Positions 43,906 to 53,303 of a stretch of 64,000 nt of DNA are shown here, piece by piece. The translations under genes were made by a program, and so were the position numbers. Under the pieces are notes generated by a model, which had not been told where the DNA came from, made no database searches, and was given only the letters and a program-made list of their open reading frames with translations. The DNA is from Rhizobium grahamii (GTDB taxonomy: Bacteria; Pseudomonadota; Alphaproteobacteria; Rhizobiales; Rhizobiaceae): contig NZ_CP043498.1 in assembly GCF_009498215.1 (NCBI RefSeq), positions 372,001 through 436,000 on the forward strand, written 5' to 3'. Every line of letters starts with the position of its first letter. Position 1 is the stretch's first letter.

Positions 43906-46575
43906 ATGACCAAGTGGGTCTATAAATTCGGCAACGGCGAGGCCGAGGGACGTGCCGTTGATCGCGAGCTTTTGGGCGGCAAGGGCGCGAATCTCGCGGA
44001 GATGTCCAGCCTTGGACTGCCGGTGCCTCCTGGCCTGACGATCATCGCCGACGCGTGCGCAGCCTATTTCAAGCAGGGATCCTCGATCGACGACGAGCTC
44101 AAGCGGCAGGTGCTTGCTGGGATCGAAGGCATCGAGGCGATCACCGGCAAGAAGTTCGGTGACGGCCACCGTCCGCTGCTGCTCTCCGTCCGCTCCGGCG
44201 CCCGGGTTTCCATGCCCGGCATGATGGATACCGTCCTCAATCTCGGCCTCAACGACGAAACGGTGCACGCGCTCGGCCACGATGCCGGCGACGCCCGCTT
44301 TGCCTGGGACAGCTACCGCCGTTTCATCCAGATGTATTCGGATGTCGTCATGGGGCTCGACAACGACGTGTTCGAGGAGATCCTTGAGGACGAGAAAGCG
44401 CGCCTCGGCTACGAATACGATACGGAACTGACGGCAGGCGAATGGCAGCATGTCGTCACGCTCTACAAGGACGTGATCGAGGAGGAACTGGGGCAGGAGT
44501 TTCCGCAGGATCCCGAGGTGCAGTTGTGGGGCGCCGTCGGCTCGGTCTTTTCAAGCTGGAAGAGTGCGCGCGCCGTCACCTATCGCCAGCTCCATAACAT
44601 TCCCGATGTCTGGGGTACCGCCGTCAATGTCCAGGCAATGGTGTTCGGCAACCTCGGCAATGCATCGGCGACCGGCGTTGCCTTCACCCGCAACCCCTCG
44701 ACAGGCGAACGATCGCTTTACGGCGAGTTCCTGGTCAACGCGCAGGGCGAGGATGTCGTTGCCGGCATACGCACGCCGCAGAGCATCACCGAAGACGGCC
44801 GCATCAGTTCCGGCTCCGATCGCCCGTCGATGGAAAAGCTGATGCCGGAGGCGTTCAAGGAGTTTTCGCAGATCTGCGACCGGCTCGAGCAACACTACCG
44901 CGACATGCAGGACATCGAGTTCACCATCGAGCGCGGCAAGCTCTGGATGCTGCAGACACGCTCCGGCAAGCGCTCCACGCGGGCGGCAATGAAGATCGCC
45001 GTCGACATGGTGGACGAGGGTGTGATCACCGAACGTGAAGCGGTGCTTCGCATCGATCCTGCTTCGCTCGACCAGCTTCTGCATCCGACCATCGACCCCC
45101 GCGTCCCGCGGGAGGTGATCGGAACGGGTTTGCCGGCGTCGCCGGGTGCTGCGACAGGCGAGATCGTGTTCACCGCCGAAGAGGCCGTGGTCGCCGAGGA
45201 AGAAGGCCGCAAGGTCATCCTGCTCCGCGTCGAGACGAGCCCCGAGGATATCCACGGCATGCATGCGGCCGAAGGCATCCTGACGACGCGCGGCGGCATG
45301 ACCAGCCACGCGGCGGTCGTTGCCCGCGGCATGGGCATCCCCTGTGTCGTCGGCGCCGGAACCATGCGTATCGACCTCAGAAACGAGCGCCTCATCGGCA
45401 TCGGCGTCACCCTGGAGAAGGGCGACATCATCACCATCGACGGGTCCGCCGGTCAGGTGCTGAAGGGCGAGGTCCAGATGGTTCAGCCCGAACTGTCGGG
45501 CGATTTCGGCCGGATCATGAAATGGGCCGACAGCGTACGCCGCATGACCGTCAGGACCAATGCGGATACGCCGGCCGACGCCCGCGCGGCCCGCTCCTTC
45601 GGCGCCGAGGGCATCGGTCTTTGTCGAACGGAGCACATGTTCTTCGAGGGCGAGCGCATCCATGTGATGCGCGAGATGATCCTTGCCGAGGACGAGCTCG
45701 GTCGCCGCGCCGCGCTCGACAAGCTGCTGCCGATCCAGCGGCTCGATTTCACCGGCCTGTTCAACGTCATGCACGGCCTGCCGGTGACGATCCGCCTGCT
45801 CGATCCGCCGCTGCACGAGTTCCTGCCAAAGACGGAGGAAGAGATCGCCGATGTCGCGGCTGCGATGGGCATGGAGGCGACCGCGCTCCGCCAGCGGGTC
45901 GATGCCCTGCACGAATTCAATCCGATGCTTGGCCATCGCGGCTGCCGTCTCGCCATTTCCTATCCTGAAATCGTCGAGATGCAGGCCCGCGCGATCTTCG
46001 AGGCCGCCGTCGCTGCGGCTCACGAAACGGGCGCGGCCGTCGTGCCCGAAATCATGGTGCCGCTCGTCGGCCTTCGCTCCGAGCTAGACTATGTCAAGGA
46101 CCGGATCGATGCGATCGCCAGGGACGTGATGAACGAGGCCGGGATGCGGATCGACTATCTCGTCGGAACGATGATCGAGCTGCCGCGTGCAGCCCTCCGT
46201 GCCCACATCATCGCCGAGGCTGCCGAGTTCTTTTCATTCGGTACCAACGACCTGACGCAAACCACCTTCGGCATTTCGCGTGACGATGCGTCCGCCTTCA
46301 TTCCGACTTATCAGCGTAAGGGCATCATCGAACATGACCCGTTCATCTCGCTGGATTTCGACGGTGTCGGCGAGCTTATCCGTATCGCCGCCGAAAGGGG
46401 AAGGCGCACGCGAAATGACATGAAGCTCGGCATTTGCGGCGAACATGGCGGCGATCCCGCCTCGATCCATTTCTGCGAGGATATTGGTCTAGACTATGTT
46501 TCCTGCTCGCCGTTTCGCGTGCCAATCGCACGCCTGGCTGCGGCGCAGGCCGTCATTCGCGCTGCTCAGCGATAG
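43906..46575 (+). CDS. ppdK: Pyruvate, phosphate dikinase
   Basis: 889 residues. N-terminal ATP-grasp domain (VYKFGNGEAEGR, LLGGKGANLAEM), swivelling His domain with TRGGMTSHAAVVARGMG (catalytic His near 466), and the C-terminal PEP/pyruvate barrel (GTNDLTQTTFG; catalytic Cys in GICGEHGGDP near 845). It interconverts pyruvate and PEP using ATP/AMP and pyrophosphate. ATG 43906 is the conserved start (MTKWVYKFG). Its end overlaps the convergent lipoprotein gene by 10 bp. Confidence 0.97.
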   Translation: MTKWVYKFGNGEAEGRAVDRELLGGKGANLAEMSSLGLPVPPGLTIIADACAAYFKQGSSIDDELKRQVLAGIEGIEAITGKKFGDGHRPLLLSVRSGARVSMPGMMDTVLNLGLNDETVHALGHDAGDARFAWDSYRRFIQMYSDVVMGLDNDVFEEILEDEKARLGYEYDTELTAGEWQHVVTLYKDVIEEELGQEFPQDPEVQLWGAVGSVFSSWKSARAVTYRQLHNIPDVWGTAVNVQAMVFGNLGNASATGVAFTRNPSTGERSLYGEFLVNAQGEDVVAGIRTPQSITEDGRISSGSDRPSMEKLMPEAFKEFSQICDRLEQHYRDMQDIEFTIERGKLWMLQTRSGKRSTRAAMKIAVDMVDEGVITEREAVLRIDPASLDQLLHPTIDPRVPREVIGTGLPASPGAATGEIVFTAEEAVVAEEEGRKVILLRVETSPEDIHGMHAAEGILTTRGGMTSHAAVVARGMGIPCVVGAGTMRIDLRNERLIGIGVTLEKGDIITIDGSAGQVLKGEVQMVQPELSGDFGRIMKWADSVRRMTVRTNADTPADARAARSFGAEGIGLCRTEHMFFEGERIHVMREMILAEDELGRRAALDKLLPIQRLDFTGLFNVMHGLPVTIRLLDPPLHEFLPKTEEEIADVAAAMGMEATALRQRVDALHEFNPMLGHRGCRLAISYPEIVEMQARAIFEAAVAAAHETGAAVVPEIMVPLVGLRSELDYVKDRIDAIARDVMNEAGMRIDYLVGTMIELPRAALRAHIIAEAAEFFSFGTNDLTQTTFGISRDDASAFIPTYQRKGIIEHDPFISLDFDGVGELIRIAAERGRRTRNDMKLGICGEHGGDPASIHFCEDIGLDYVSCSPFRVPIARLAAAQAVIRAAQR

Positions 46576-46862
46576 CGCCGGTAATAGTAGGGACGCCCAT
46601 AATAAGGCCCGCCGACCGCGTAGGACATGTCCATCATCACGACGTCGCTGTTATAGCGCGCCTGCGCGTGGCGATCGAGATCGATGCGCTGCAAGCAGGT
46701 TGCGAACCCTTCGGTTCCGCGCTTGAAGCCATAGCTCATGCACTGCCGTTCGTCCGCGGCGCGGCGCTCTTCAGGCGTCATCGTCTGGCAGGCGGATAGC
46801 CCCGCGACGATCAAGGCAAGGAAGAGTGTGGTTCTTGCGATGCGCATCTCTGAAGTCTTCAT
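46566..46862 (-). CDS. Small lipoprotein, unknown function
   Basis: 98 residues. Signal peptide with lipobox LSAC near residue 25, then QTMTPEERRAADERQCMSYGFKRGTEGFATCLQRIDLDR (given by its ends QTMTP and DLDR) and a Tyr/Arg-rich C-terminus ending YYRRYR. The CMSYG...FATCLQ pair of cysteines is seen in several small rhizobial lipoproteins. Start ATG 46862 or the internal ATG at 46847. Role unknown. Confidence 0.75.
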   Translation of the reverse strand: MKTSEMRIARTTLFLALIVAGLSACQTMTPEERRAADERQCMSYGFKRGTEGFATCLQRIDLDRHAQARYNSDVVMMDMSYAVGGPYYGRPYYYRRYR

Positions 46863-47098
46863 GTCGTTGGTATTACCTTTGAGCAAAGTCCATTCCGGTC
46901 CCGCGGTCAACCGGAAAGACGGTATGCCATGGCCGCTGCAGCGCACGATTGCGTGTCGGTTTCCAGCGGGCCTCGAACTATCGATTTCGCCGTCAGGCAT
47001 GTCGTGGCCATGGAAAACGGTGGCATCGGGCCACGGTTCCACCTTTCGCAAAGCTGATATCGCCTGTAAGAGGGGCGCCTGCGAGATTGGACAATGGT

Positions 47099-47344
47099 AT
47101 GGCACTACGCGATCGATTTTCGAAGAAACTGACTTGCCCGCAATGCGGCAATAGCGGCTTTGCGGAAGCGTCGGAGACCGACGATCCCAAGCGCAAGCAT
47201 CCGGGCTTCACGGTCGATCATCTTCCCCGCGGCTTCTTCGTGCAGCGACCGTCGAACCATCAGGAAACATTCGTCGTCAAATGCGAATGCGGGCGCAAGT
47301 TTCCGTTCAGAAGCCTCGCCGAGGCAGCTTCCGGTCGCGATTGA
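47099..47344 (+). CDS. Small zinc-ribbon-like protein
   Basis: 81 residues from ATG 47099. CPQCGNSGF near residue 13 and VVKCECGRKF near 62 are two paired-cysteine knuckles, as in zinc ribbons. Intervening region VDHLPRGFFVQRP is conserved-looking. No Shine-Dalgarno of note (GAGATTGG). Function unknown. It converges with the gene at 47347. Confidence 0.65.
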   Translation: MALRDRFSKKLTCPQCGNSGFAEASETDDPKRKHPGFTVDHLPRGFFVQRPSNHQETFVVKCECGRKFPFRSLAEAASGRD

Positions 47345-47346
47345 GC

Positions 47347-47733
47347 CTAGAACCGCTCGAGCACCGTGATGAACGCTTCCGCAAAGCGGACGACGTGTGC
47401 CGTTTCCGGGGCCGGTGCCTCGACCCTGATATCGCTGCCGTTGTGGTCGAGCACGGCAAGCACGATGCGCATCTCGGCTTCCTCTGAGGGGATGCGCAAC
47501 ACGGCAATCCGCTTGCAATCGTCCAGGAGGCCATCGGCGGGAAGATCGAACAGGAATTCGCCGCCCGACTGGGTGGCCGCGACGCGAACCGCGTCGCAGA
47601 AGTCCGCATCGCCGTTATAGCTCTCGAGCGACAGTTCGAGCTCGAGCAGCTCCATCGGCAGCAGTGCATCCGCAGGATCCGAGCCGGCAAGCGCAAATGC
47701 CGGATTCTCTATTGCGAGATCGGGTGAAATCAT
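47347..47733 (-). CDS. Conserved hypothetical protein
   Basis: 128 residues from ATG 47733, with AGGAG seven bases upstream. The sequence is acidic and alternates strands and helices (LLPMELLELELSLESYNGD, GGEFLFDLPADG, AEMRIVLAVLDHNG). I do not recognise a family. No signal peptide, no membrane segment. It converges with the zinc-ribbon-like gene and is followed by only 2 bp before that gene's stop. Confidence 0.65.
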   Translation of the reverse strand: MISPDLAIENPAFALAGSDPADALLPMELLELELSLESYNGDADFCDAVRVAATQSGGEFLFDLPADGLLDDCKRIAVLRIPSEEAEMRIVLAVLDHNGSDIRVEAPAPETAHVVRFAEAFITVLERF

Positions 47734-47953
47734 CTGAGCTCTCCTGAGCATCCTACTCTGAACGTTGCGGAATTAGGCTGTTTCCAATGCCATATCAGAA
47801 ACCGCTAACGAACGCTATCGCAGTCTTCGTCGTGGATTGCGTGTTTCGGTGCGTCACAACAGTTTCAATTTAGGCGAATCTTGCACTAAACAAGTCTTGG
47901 GCGATTTGCGCGTTCGTGCGGGACGCGCCGCTTGCGAGTAACCGGTAAGTTTG

Positions 47954-48859
47954 ATGGCAATCCGTTTCGACCGCCCCGTTTCCAGCGCCGCCCGCTTTTC
48001 GCGGCGTTTCGCGGCGTTTGCGCTCGTCCTCTGCCTCGCGGCCTTGATTGGACATCGTTTTGCCGGCCTGGCGACGCCCTATCTGGTTCTCCTCCTTCTT
48101 GTCGCTGCAGGTTTTGCGCTGCTTGCAGTCGCCTTGGCCTGCGTCGGGCTGAGGAGCCTGTGGCTGACTGGCGCGGAAGGCGGCCAGGATGCGATGGCGG
48201 CACTCATCTTCGCGGCCCTGCCGATCGTGATCGGCGGATTGGCTGCCGAGCGCTATCTGACCCTTCCGGCAATCTACGACGTGACGACCGATACGGAAAC
48301 CACGCCGGACTGGTTGAAGGCGCCGAAGGCTGATCAGATCTGGCTGGCGCGCCAGCCGGTCACCGCGGCGGATCGCGAAAAACAGCTGGAAGCCTATCCC
48401 GAGCTCACCGGTCGTCGCTATGATGGCGCGATCGATCGCGTGCTCGAGGCGGTCAAGAAGGTCGCCAAACAGAGCGGCATACGCATCACCCGGGCCGAGG
48501 GCGATAGCGAACCGGTGCGCGAGCCGGATGCCAAGGCGGGCCAGCCGCAGCCCGAGGACGGCGCCGTGCCGGACGCGCCGGAAGCCGTGCCGGTCCCCAT
48601 TCCGCGCCCGTATGACGATGACGTCGCGAAATTGATCCGGCGTGCCAACGGCGTGACGTTGCAGGGGGAAACGAGAACGCTTGTGCTCGGCCTGCGCTTC
48701 GATGTCGTGATCCGTTTGCGTGAGGAGGCCGAGACGACCTTCGTCGACGTGCGCGTGGCCTCACGCTACGGCCCGGCCGATCTGGGCTTCAGCGCCGATA
48801 TCGCTGAGGACTACCTGAAGGCGCTCGATTCTGAATTGCTCGGAATAGCCGGCGGCTAA
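47954..48859 (+). CDS. DUF1499 domain membrane protein
   Basis: 301 residues. Three membrane segments in the first 100 residues (ALVLCLAALIG, YLVLLLLVAAGFALLAV, AALIFAALPIVIGGLAA), then a soluble domain with TRAEGDSEPV, a Pro/Glu-rich insert, and FDVVIRLREEAETTFVDVRVASRYG. The domain (DUF1499) is widespread and uncharacterised. Start ATG 47954 (TTG 47951 also possible). Convergent with the MBL-fold gene. Confidence 0.8.
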   Translation: MAIRFDRPVSSAARFSRRFAAFALVLCLAALIGHRFAGLATPYLVLLLLVAAGFALLAVALACVGLRSLWLTGAEGGQDAMAALIFAALPIVIGGLAAERYLTLPAIYDVTTDTETTPDWLKAPKADQIWLARQPVTAADREKQLEAYPELTGRRYDGAIDRVLEAVKKVAKQSGIRITRAEGDSEPVREPDAKAGQPQPEDGAVPDAPEAVPVPIPRPYDDDVAKLIRRANGVTLQGETRTLVLGLRFDVVIRLREEAETTFVDVRVASRYGPADLGFSADIAEDYLKALDSELLGIAGG

Positions 48860-48895
48860 ACCGGTGCCCGCGCCAGCATCAGCGGAGTGGCTGCG

Positions 48896-49813
48896 TCACT
48901 TCCCTCGGGCCGGCCGATAAGTACCCATGAGCGAGGGCGGGCCGTCGGTTTCGATCTCACCACGCTCCAGCAAATCCTCGATGTGCGCCAGCACCGAAAG
49001 GGCGGCCGCGCCATGCAGCCGAACGTCCGTGTCGCGATAGATCACCTTCACCATCTCGGGGATCGTCCGGTCGCCAGCGCGAATTCTTCCGAGCACGGCC
49101 CGTTCGCGCATCCGCCGATGCGTCTTCAGCGCCCGCATGAACGACACAGGCTTCCTGACCGGCCCGCCGTGCCCCGGCAGCAGCAGCCGGTCTCTGCGCG
49201 CAATCAGCTTGTCGAGCGAGGCCATGTAGTCGGCCATCGAGCCATCCGGGGGCGCCACGATCGAGGTCGCCCACGCCATGACATGATCGGCTGAAAACAG
49301 GATGCCGGTGCCTTCGAGCGCGAAGGCACAGTGGTTGGCCGTATGTCCCGGCGTATGCACGGCGCTCAGTCGCCAGCCCTCACCCTCTATCGCCTCGCCA
49401 TCGGCAAGCGTCGTGTCCGGTACGAACGCGATATCCGCGCTCTCGGCGAACGGATTGATTTCGCCGGAATGCAGCGGCCGCGAGGCGCGATGCGGACCTT
49501 CCGCGACGATCCGCGCCCCCGTCTTTTCCTGCAGCCGCCGTGACAGCGGCGAGTGGTCGCGATGCGTATGGCTGACCACGATATGGGTCACCTCCCTGCC
49601 GTCGAGCGCGGCCATCAGGGCAGCAAGATGCGCATCGTCGTCAGGCCCGGGATCGATCACCGCGACCGAGCGGTTGCCGACGATGTAGCTGTTGGTCCCA
49701 TGGAAGGTGAAGGGGCTCGGGTTGTTGACGGTGATGCGCTGGACGTGAGGCGCAACGGTGACCGCCTGACCATAGCTGGGTTCGAAGGCGAGATTGAATT
49801 CGGGATTGGCCAT
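48896..49813 (-). CDS. MBL-fold metallo-hydrolase (LACTB2-like)
   Basis: 305 residues from ATG 49813. The binuclear metal site is present: SHTHRDHS (HxHxDH), HTPGHTANH and the later His of LLPGHGGP. The C-terminal helical part (about 210-300) resembles LACTB2/RNase Z-like hydrolases. Nuclease or thioesterase activity is possible from the family; the substrate is not known. A cupin gene lies 22 bp upstream on the same strand. Confidence 0.88.
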   Translation of the reverse strand: MANPEFNLAFEPSYGQAVTVAPHVQRITVNNPSPFTFHGTNSYIVGNRSVAVIDPGPDDDAHLAALMAALDGREVTHIVVSHTHRDHSPLSRRLQEKTGARIVAEGPHRASRPLHSGEINPFAESADIAFVPDTTLADGEAIEGEGWRLSAVHTPGHTANHCAFALEGTGILFSADHVMAWATSIVAPPDGSMADYMASLDKLIARRDRLLLPGHGGPVRKPVSFMRALKTHRRMRERAVLGRIRAGDRTIPEMVKVIYRDTDVRLHGAAALSVLAHIEDLLERGEIETDGPPSLMGTYRPARGK

Positions 49814-49835
49814 GTCGGATCTATATGGGACGGAA

Positions 49836-50132
49836 CTACTTGTACTCGATCTCGATGAACGACATCGGCTTGGCTCCGCCATTGACGACGTTGTGCTCGA
49901 CGCCGGCATCGCGTCTGTAGGCTGCGCCGGCCGCCAGATAAATCCGGCGATCGCCGTCTTTGTCTTCGATCAGGAAATCACAGTCCGTCATCGGCACGAC
50001 GACATAGCCGAGGCCATGCGTGTGAACACCGGTATCCGCACCCGGTTCGAAATCCCAGCGGGTAATGCGAACCACCGCGTCATCGAGCAGAAGCGTCGGA
50101 ATGGCAGGCGGGCGGGCGCGGTACTGGCTCAT
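49836..50132 (-). CDS. Cupin domain protein
   Basis: 98 residues from ATG 50132 (GGAG five bases upstream). The two cupin motifs are partly visible: PGADTGVHTHGLGYVVVPM (metal-binding His pair) and GVEHNVVNGG. Probably a small metal-dependent binding protein or enzyme. It is likely co-transcribed with the MBL-fold gene downstream. Confidence 0.82.
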   Translation of the reverse strand: MSQYRARPPAIPTLLLDDAVVRITRWDFEPGADTGVHTHGLGYVVVPMTDCDFLIEDKDGDRRIYLAAGAAYRRDAGVEHNVVNGGAKPMSFIEIEYK

Positions 50133-50290
50133 CGTCACTCCGGAATGCTGTCGTCATCACGCCAGAGGTATCACATGCCCGAAAAAGCACACAGAAATAT
50201 CGGATGGCTTCAAACTTAATGATTGTGACGACAGACGACCTTTGCTAATCAGGCGTCGATTTCCAGAAGCGGTTTCCGCTTCTGCCATGG

Positions 50291-50365
50291 TGGGGCGTCG
50301 CCAAGCGGTAAGGCACCGGTTTTTGGTACCGGCATTCCCAGGTTCGAATCCTGGCGCCCCAGCCA
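50291..50365 (+). tRNA. tRNA-Gln (anticodon TTG)
   Basis: 75 nt with encoded CCA. Acceptor stem TGGGGCG/CGCCCCA, anticodon arm CCGGT-TTTTGGT-ACCGG giving TTG at positions 34-36 (reads CAA), T arm CCCAGGTTCGAATCCTGG. Cloverleaf closes without mismatches of note. Confidence 0.97.
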
Positions 50366-50444
50366 CTTCAAAGTTCACGTGCAGATATTGCAGGGTTGAG
50401 CCGCGAGTCAGTCCGCTACGACAAAGCGGCCTGTGCTCGGACCG

Positions 50445-51776
50445 CTATCGGCTGCTCGCCGTCGCCGGCGTGGCGTCCAGAACGTATTCCATCAGCCAGG
50501 CGTGCCGCCGTTCCATCCAGATCTGTTGCGTGTTCGCGCTTGCGAAGGCGACGGCCTTGCGCGCCTGGTCAGTCAGTCTGGCTCGGTCCTTGTCGAGCGC
50601 GACGAAGGCGTCGGCAAGCTTCTCTGCCGACGGCCATTCGGCGGTGTTGACCGCGCCGCTCATCTCGGCAAGCCCGTTGAAATAATCGAGATTGAAGGCG
50701 ACGATCGGCAGCCCTCTCGCCATGGCATCGAACGCCGAGCGAGGTGTGTCTTCCACCAGCGGGCAGGCGATGGAGGCGTGGAAATTGGAGAGCAGCCGAA
50801 ACAGCGGCTCGCCGTATTTGACCGCGGGGGTAAAGGTGACAGCCTCGGATAGCTTTGCATCGTCAACCTGGCGCTGCAGCGCAGGCAGCTCCGGGCCGTC
50901 GCCGATGATCGTGAGCCTGATGTCGTTGCCTCTGGATCGGGCGAGGCGGATGGCGTCGATGGCGAGATTGATACCCTTGTAGGCGACCAGACGGCCAAAA
51001 TAGACGAGCTGCAGCGGCTTGGTTTCATCGGAGAGCCATGTCAGGCGGTTGGCCAGTTCTCCATCGGTCAGGACCTGCTCGGCGCTGTGGGCCGTATCCC
51101 AGAAGTTCTTGACGCTGGCTCTGCCGCCGCCGAAATCGCGCACCAGGTCCGGGCTTTTCAGGAGTACCAGGCTAGATAGCCTGACCGCGAGCCAGACCTG
51201 CAGCCAACGCAGGGGATCGTGCAGAAGCCGATTGACGACATAGCTCTTGCGGCTCCAGATGCCGAGCTGGCGAAACCGCTGCGTATTGCGCCGAAAATCG
51301 ATGTCGACGAAGAAGAGAGAATGCTTCCTGTGACCCCACGCGATGATGTTCAACAACAGGAGCATCGGTCGCCATATGTCATGCGACATGCCGGTGTGGA
51401 CGACGTCTGCCTGACGGATCGTCCGGTTGAAAACGCTGAGCAGCCGCGGCACGTGCCGGATCCAGAACTCCTTTGCGGACGCATCGACCGGATATGTCGG
51501 CACCATCTCGATGCCCTCGTCGGCGGTGATGACGCCAAGCGATGGATTGCGGTCGAAATCCTCCCGGCTTAGTTCCGGCGCCACCAGTATGATCTTGCCG
51601 ACATGTCCCTCGAGCTGCAGTTTGAGCTCCCTGAGGTGATAGGAAAACGCATCTTCGATCGCGAATGCAGTGTCCGACAGGCGAAAGGCGGGAGCCGTCA
51701 CCGCGATGACATACGCGCCTGATGATCCGGCGTTGTCACGCGACGAAGTCACTTCGATTGAAGTCTCGTTGGACAT
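50445..51776 (-). CDS. Glycosyltransferase, GT4 family
   Basis: 443 residues from ATG 51776 (the frame is open to 51944; no good Shine-Dalgarno for any start). GT-B fold: LVYFGRLVAYKGINLAIDAI, LTIIGDGPELPAL and PLVEDTPRSAFDAMARGLPIVAF (the E-x7-E-like C-terminal region). It transfers a sugar from a nucleotide donor, probably to a surface polysaccharide or lipid. No exo-type cluster surrounds it, so the acceptor is unknown. Flanked by the two tRNAs. Confidence 0.85.
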   Translation of the reverse strand: MSNETSIEVTSSRDNAGSSGAYVIAVTAPAFRLSDTAFAIEDAFSYHLRELKLQLEGHVGKIILVAPELSREDFDRNPSLGVITADEGIEMVPTYPVDASAKEFWIRHVPRLLSVFNRTIRQADVVHTGMSHDIWRPMLLLLNIIAWGHRKHSLFFVDIDFRRNTQRFRQLGIWSRKSYVVNRLLHDPLRWLQVWLAVRLSSLVLLKSPDLVRDFGGGRASVKNFWDTAHSAEQVLTDGELANRLTWLSDETKPLQLVYFGRLVAYKGINLAIDAIRLARSRGNDIRLTIIGDGPELPALQRQVDDAKLSEAVTFTPAVKYGEPLFRLLSNFHASIACPLVEDTPRSAFDAMARGLPIVAFNLDYFNGLAEMSGAVNTAEWPSAEKLADAFVALDKDRARLTDQARKAVAFASANTQQIWMERRHAWLMEYVLDATPATASSR

Positions 51777-51967
51777 GCTGACGTTCACGGACAGAAAGCC
51801 TCGATTATTGGGGTGAGGCTCACCATGCTCTATCGGCACCACAGCTTGAAGCTGGCTATAAGGCGACGCCTCTACGTCCTTCGACGCCCCTCGTTTCGTG
51901 GCGGTAGCCGACCCACCGCGCCGGCGTGCATCGTCACAATGCATGTCATCAACCAGCCCTTAGACAA

Positions 51968-52005
51968 GAGAGGCCGGAACATCGCACCCGACGTCCCGGC
52001 CTCTC
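51968..52005 (-). terminator. Hairpin downstream of the 52063 lipoprotein gene
   Basis: GAGAGGCCGG (51968-51977) pairs perfectly with CCGGCCTCTC (51996-52005), 58 bp after the stop of the minus-strand lipoprotein gene, followed on that strand by TTGTCT. Weak U run; probable terminator. The rest of the gap 51777-52062 shows nothing clear. Confidence 0.6.
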
Positions 52006-52062
52006 AATATCCAGGGCGGCCCTTGGGCTCGCCCCTATGTCTCCAGCATCGGCAGATGCCCG

Positions 52063-52476
52063 TTACTGCGCGGGCTGGGCCGGCGCCAGGAACTCGGCGC
52101 AATAGGACGGGCCGTTGGCGCCGGGCACGTCGCCGGAAACGCGGATGCTGCGGATCGTGTAGTCCGAGTTGGTGACGATTTCGGCCTGGCAGCGCAGGTA
52201 GGTCGTGCGGGCAGCGGAGATCTGCTTGCCGCGCTTGCCATCGGCAGCTTCGGCGTATTTCGCGGGAACCTTGACGGTCTTGTATCCGCCCTTCCAAGTG
52301 TAGACATTTCCGGAGCCGTTGTCCGCGTCGCTGAGCGGCGGTCCGAAGGCGGCGAAGAACTTGCCTGCCGACTGGCCGACCCAGCGGCTCGAGATCGGAT
52401 CAGCTGCAGTCGGAATGGTCGTGCAGCCGGCGAGCGCAATGGCAAGTCCGGCCGCGGCGAAGGTGCGGAGTTTCAT
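52063..52476 (-). CDS. Conserved lipoprotein of unknown function
   Basis: 137 residues. Signal peptide with lipobox LAGC (Cys near 18), then SRWVGQSAGKFFAAFGPP, VYTWKGGYKTVKVP and a C-terminal segment with two cysteines (YLRCQAEIV, SYCAEFLAP). The SRWVGQ...FGPP start occurs in several rhizobial periplasmic proteins. Role unknown. Followed by a hairpin terminator. Confidence 0.8.
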   Translation of the reverse strand: MKLRTFAAAGLAIALAGCTTIPTAADPISSRWVGQSAGKFFAAFGPPLSDADNGSGNVYTWKGGYKTVKVPAKYAEAADGKRGKQISAARTTYLRCQAEIVTNSDYTIRSIRVSGDVPGANGPSYCAEFLAPAQPAQ

Positions 52477-52746
52477 AGTATCGTCCCTGAAAGTTGTCGC
52501 GCATTCGACGGTGAGAATCGCTGTCTCGCAGCGGTTCCGTATGTCCCGTCGAGCGCTTTAGCGCGGAACTCGGCAAAAGAAAATCGGCCTTCATTCGCAT
52601 TCGCAAAATTTGCTGCGAGTGTGGCTTTTCGCGCCGTCGCTACCAGTTTCCGTCGTCCTGAGCATCGACGAAAAAAATGCGCCGGCTTTTGAATTTTGCC
52701 GCTTGCGCAATAGGGTAGGCCAGTCTATTAGAAGCGCCGCTGGTCA

Positions 52747-52823
52747 CGGAGTGTAGCGCAGTCTGGTAGCGCACCACGTTCGGGACGTGGGGGTCGCAAG
52801 TTCGAATCTTGCCACTCCGACCA
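52747..52823 (+). tRNA. tRNA-Pro (anticodon CGG)
   Basis: 77 nt with encoded CCA. Acceptor CGGAGTG/CACTCCG, anticodon arm CCACG-TTCGGGA-CGTGG giving CGG (reads CCG), T arm GCAAGTTCGAATCTTGC. Clean cloverleaf. Confidence 0.97.
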
Positions 52824-52904
52824 GCTTGATTTTCCCCGACATCCCAAAGCAATTTGCGACCCGCACCCGCGGGTTCGATCAGCCTCTACCGAAAACAGCA
52901 AGCC

Positions 52905-53261
52905 TCAATGTTTCAGGTCGTAAGCCTGGCCGGATGCGCGAAGCTCCGCGAGCGTCTTGCCGACGCAGGTGCCGCCACCCTCGCTGCCGATCGCCTTGGC
53001 GTGTCCGTCGAGCGAGATCGTGCCGGCGATCCGGTCGGATGCCACATAGGTTGCGACCCCGTCCTCGGAGACGCGGGAGATGTAGAAGGCATGCTGCGTC
53101 TTGTTGGATTGGCAGTGGATGACCAGCGGGAACTGCGCGAAGAGGTCGTCTTCCGCGACCGCGACGGCACCGTGGGTAAACGACAGTAGCGCAACGGCGC
53201 CGACCAGTTTGGCGAGGCGCATTTCGGCTGCTGCGGGGGTGAGGCGCGATTTGCTGGGCAT
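52905..53261 (-). CDS. Small exported protein, unknown function
   Basis: 118 residues. A signal peptide (LAKLVGAVALLSFTHGAVAVA-ED) precedes a mature part with LVIHCQSNKTQHAFYISRVSEDG and GTCVGKTLAELRASGQAYDL; two cysteines may form a disulfide. Conserved-looking in rhizobia. It lies 42 bp downstream of the Crp/Fnr gene on the same strand and may be cotranscribed. No known function. Confidence 0.7.
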   Translation of the reverse strand: MPSKSRLTPAAAEMRLAKLVGAVALLSFTHGAVAVAEDDLFAQFPLVIHCQSNKTQHAFYISRVSEDGVATYVASDRIAGTISLDGHAKAIGSEGGGTCVGKTLAELRASGQAYDLKH

Positions 53262-53303
53262 CGTTCAATCCACTCCGTTATGGCCTTCGTAGGTCTGGTT
53301 CCT

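Noticed and set aside
44551..46023. 490-codon open frame antisense to ppdK
   Set aside because: Composition is that of a reverse-strand shadow of a strongly coding, high-GC gene; no ribosome site and no recognisable domain.
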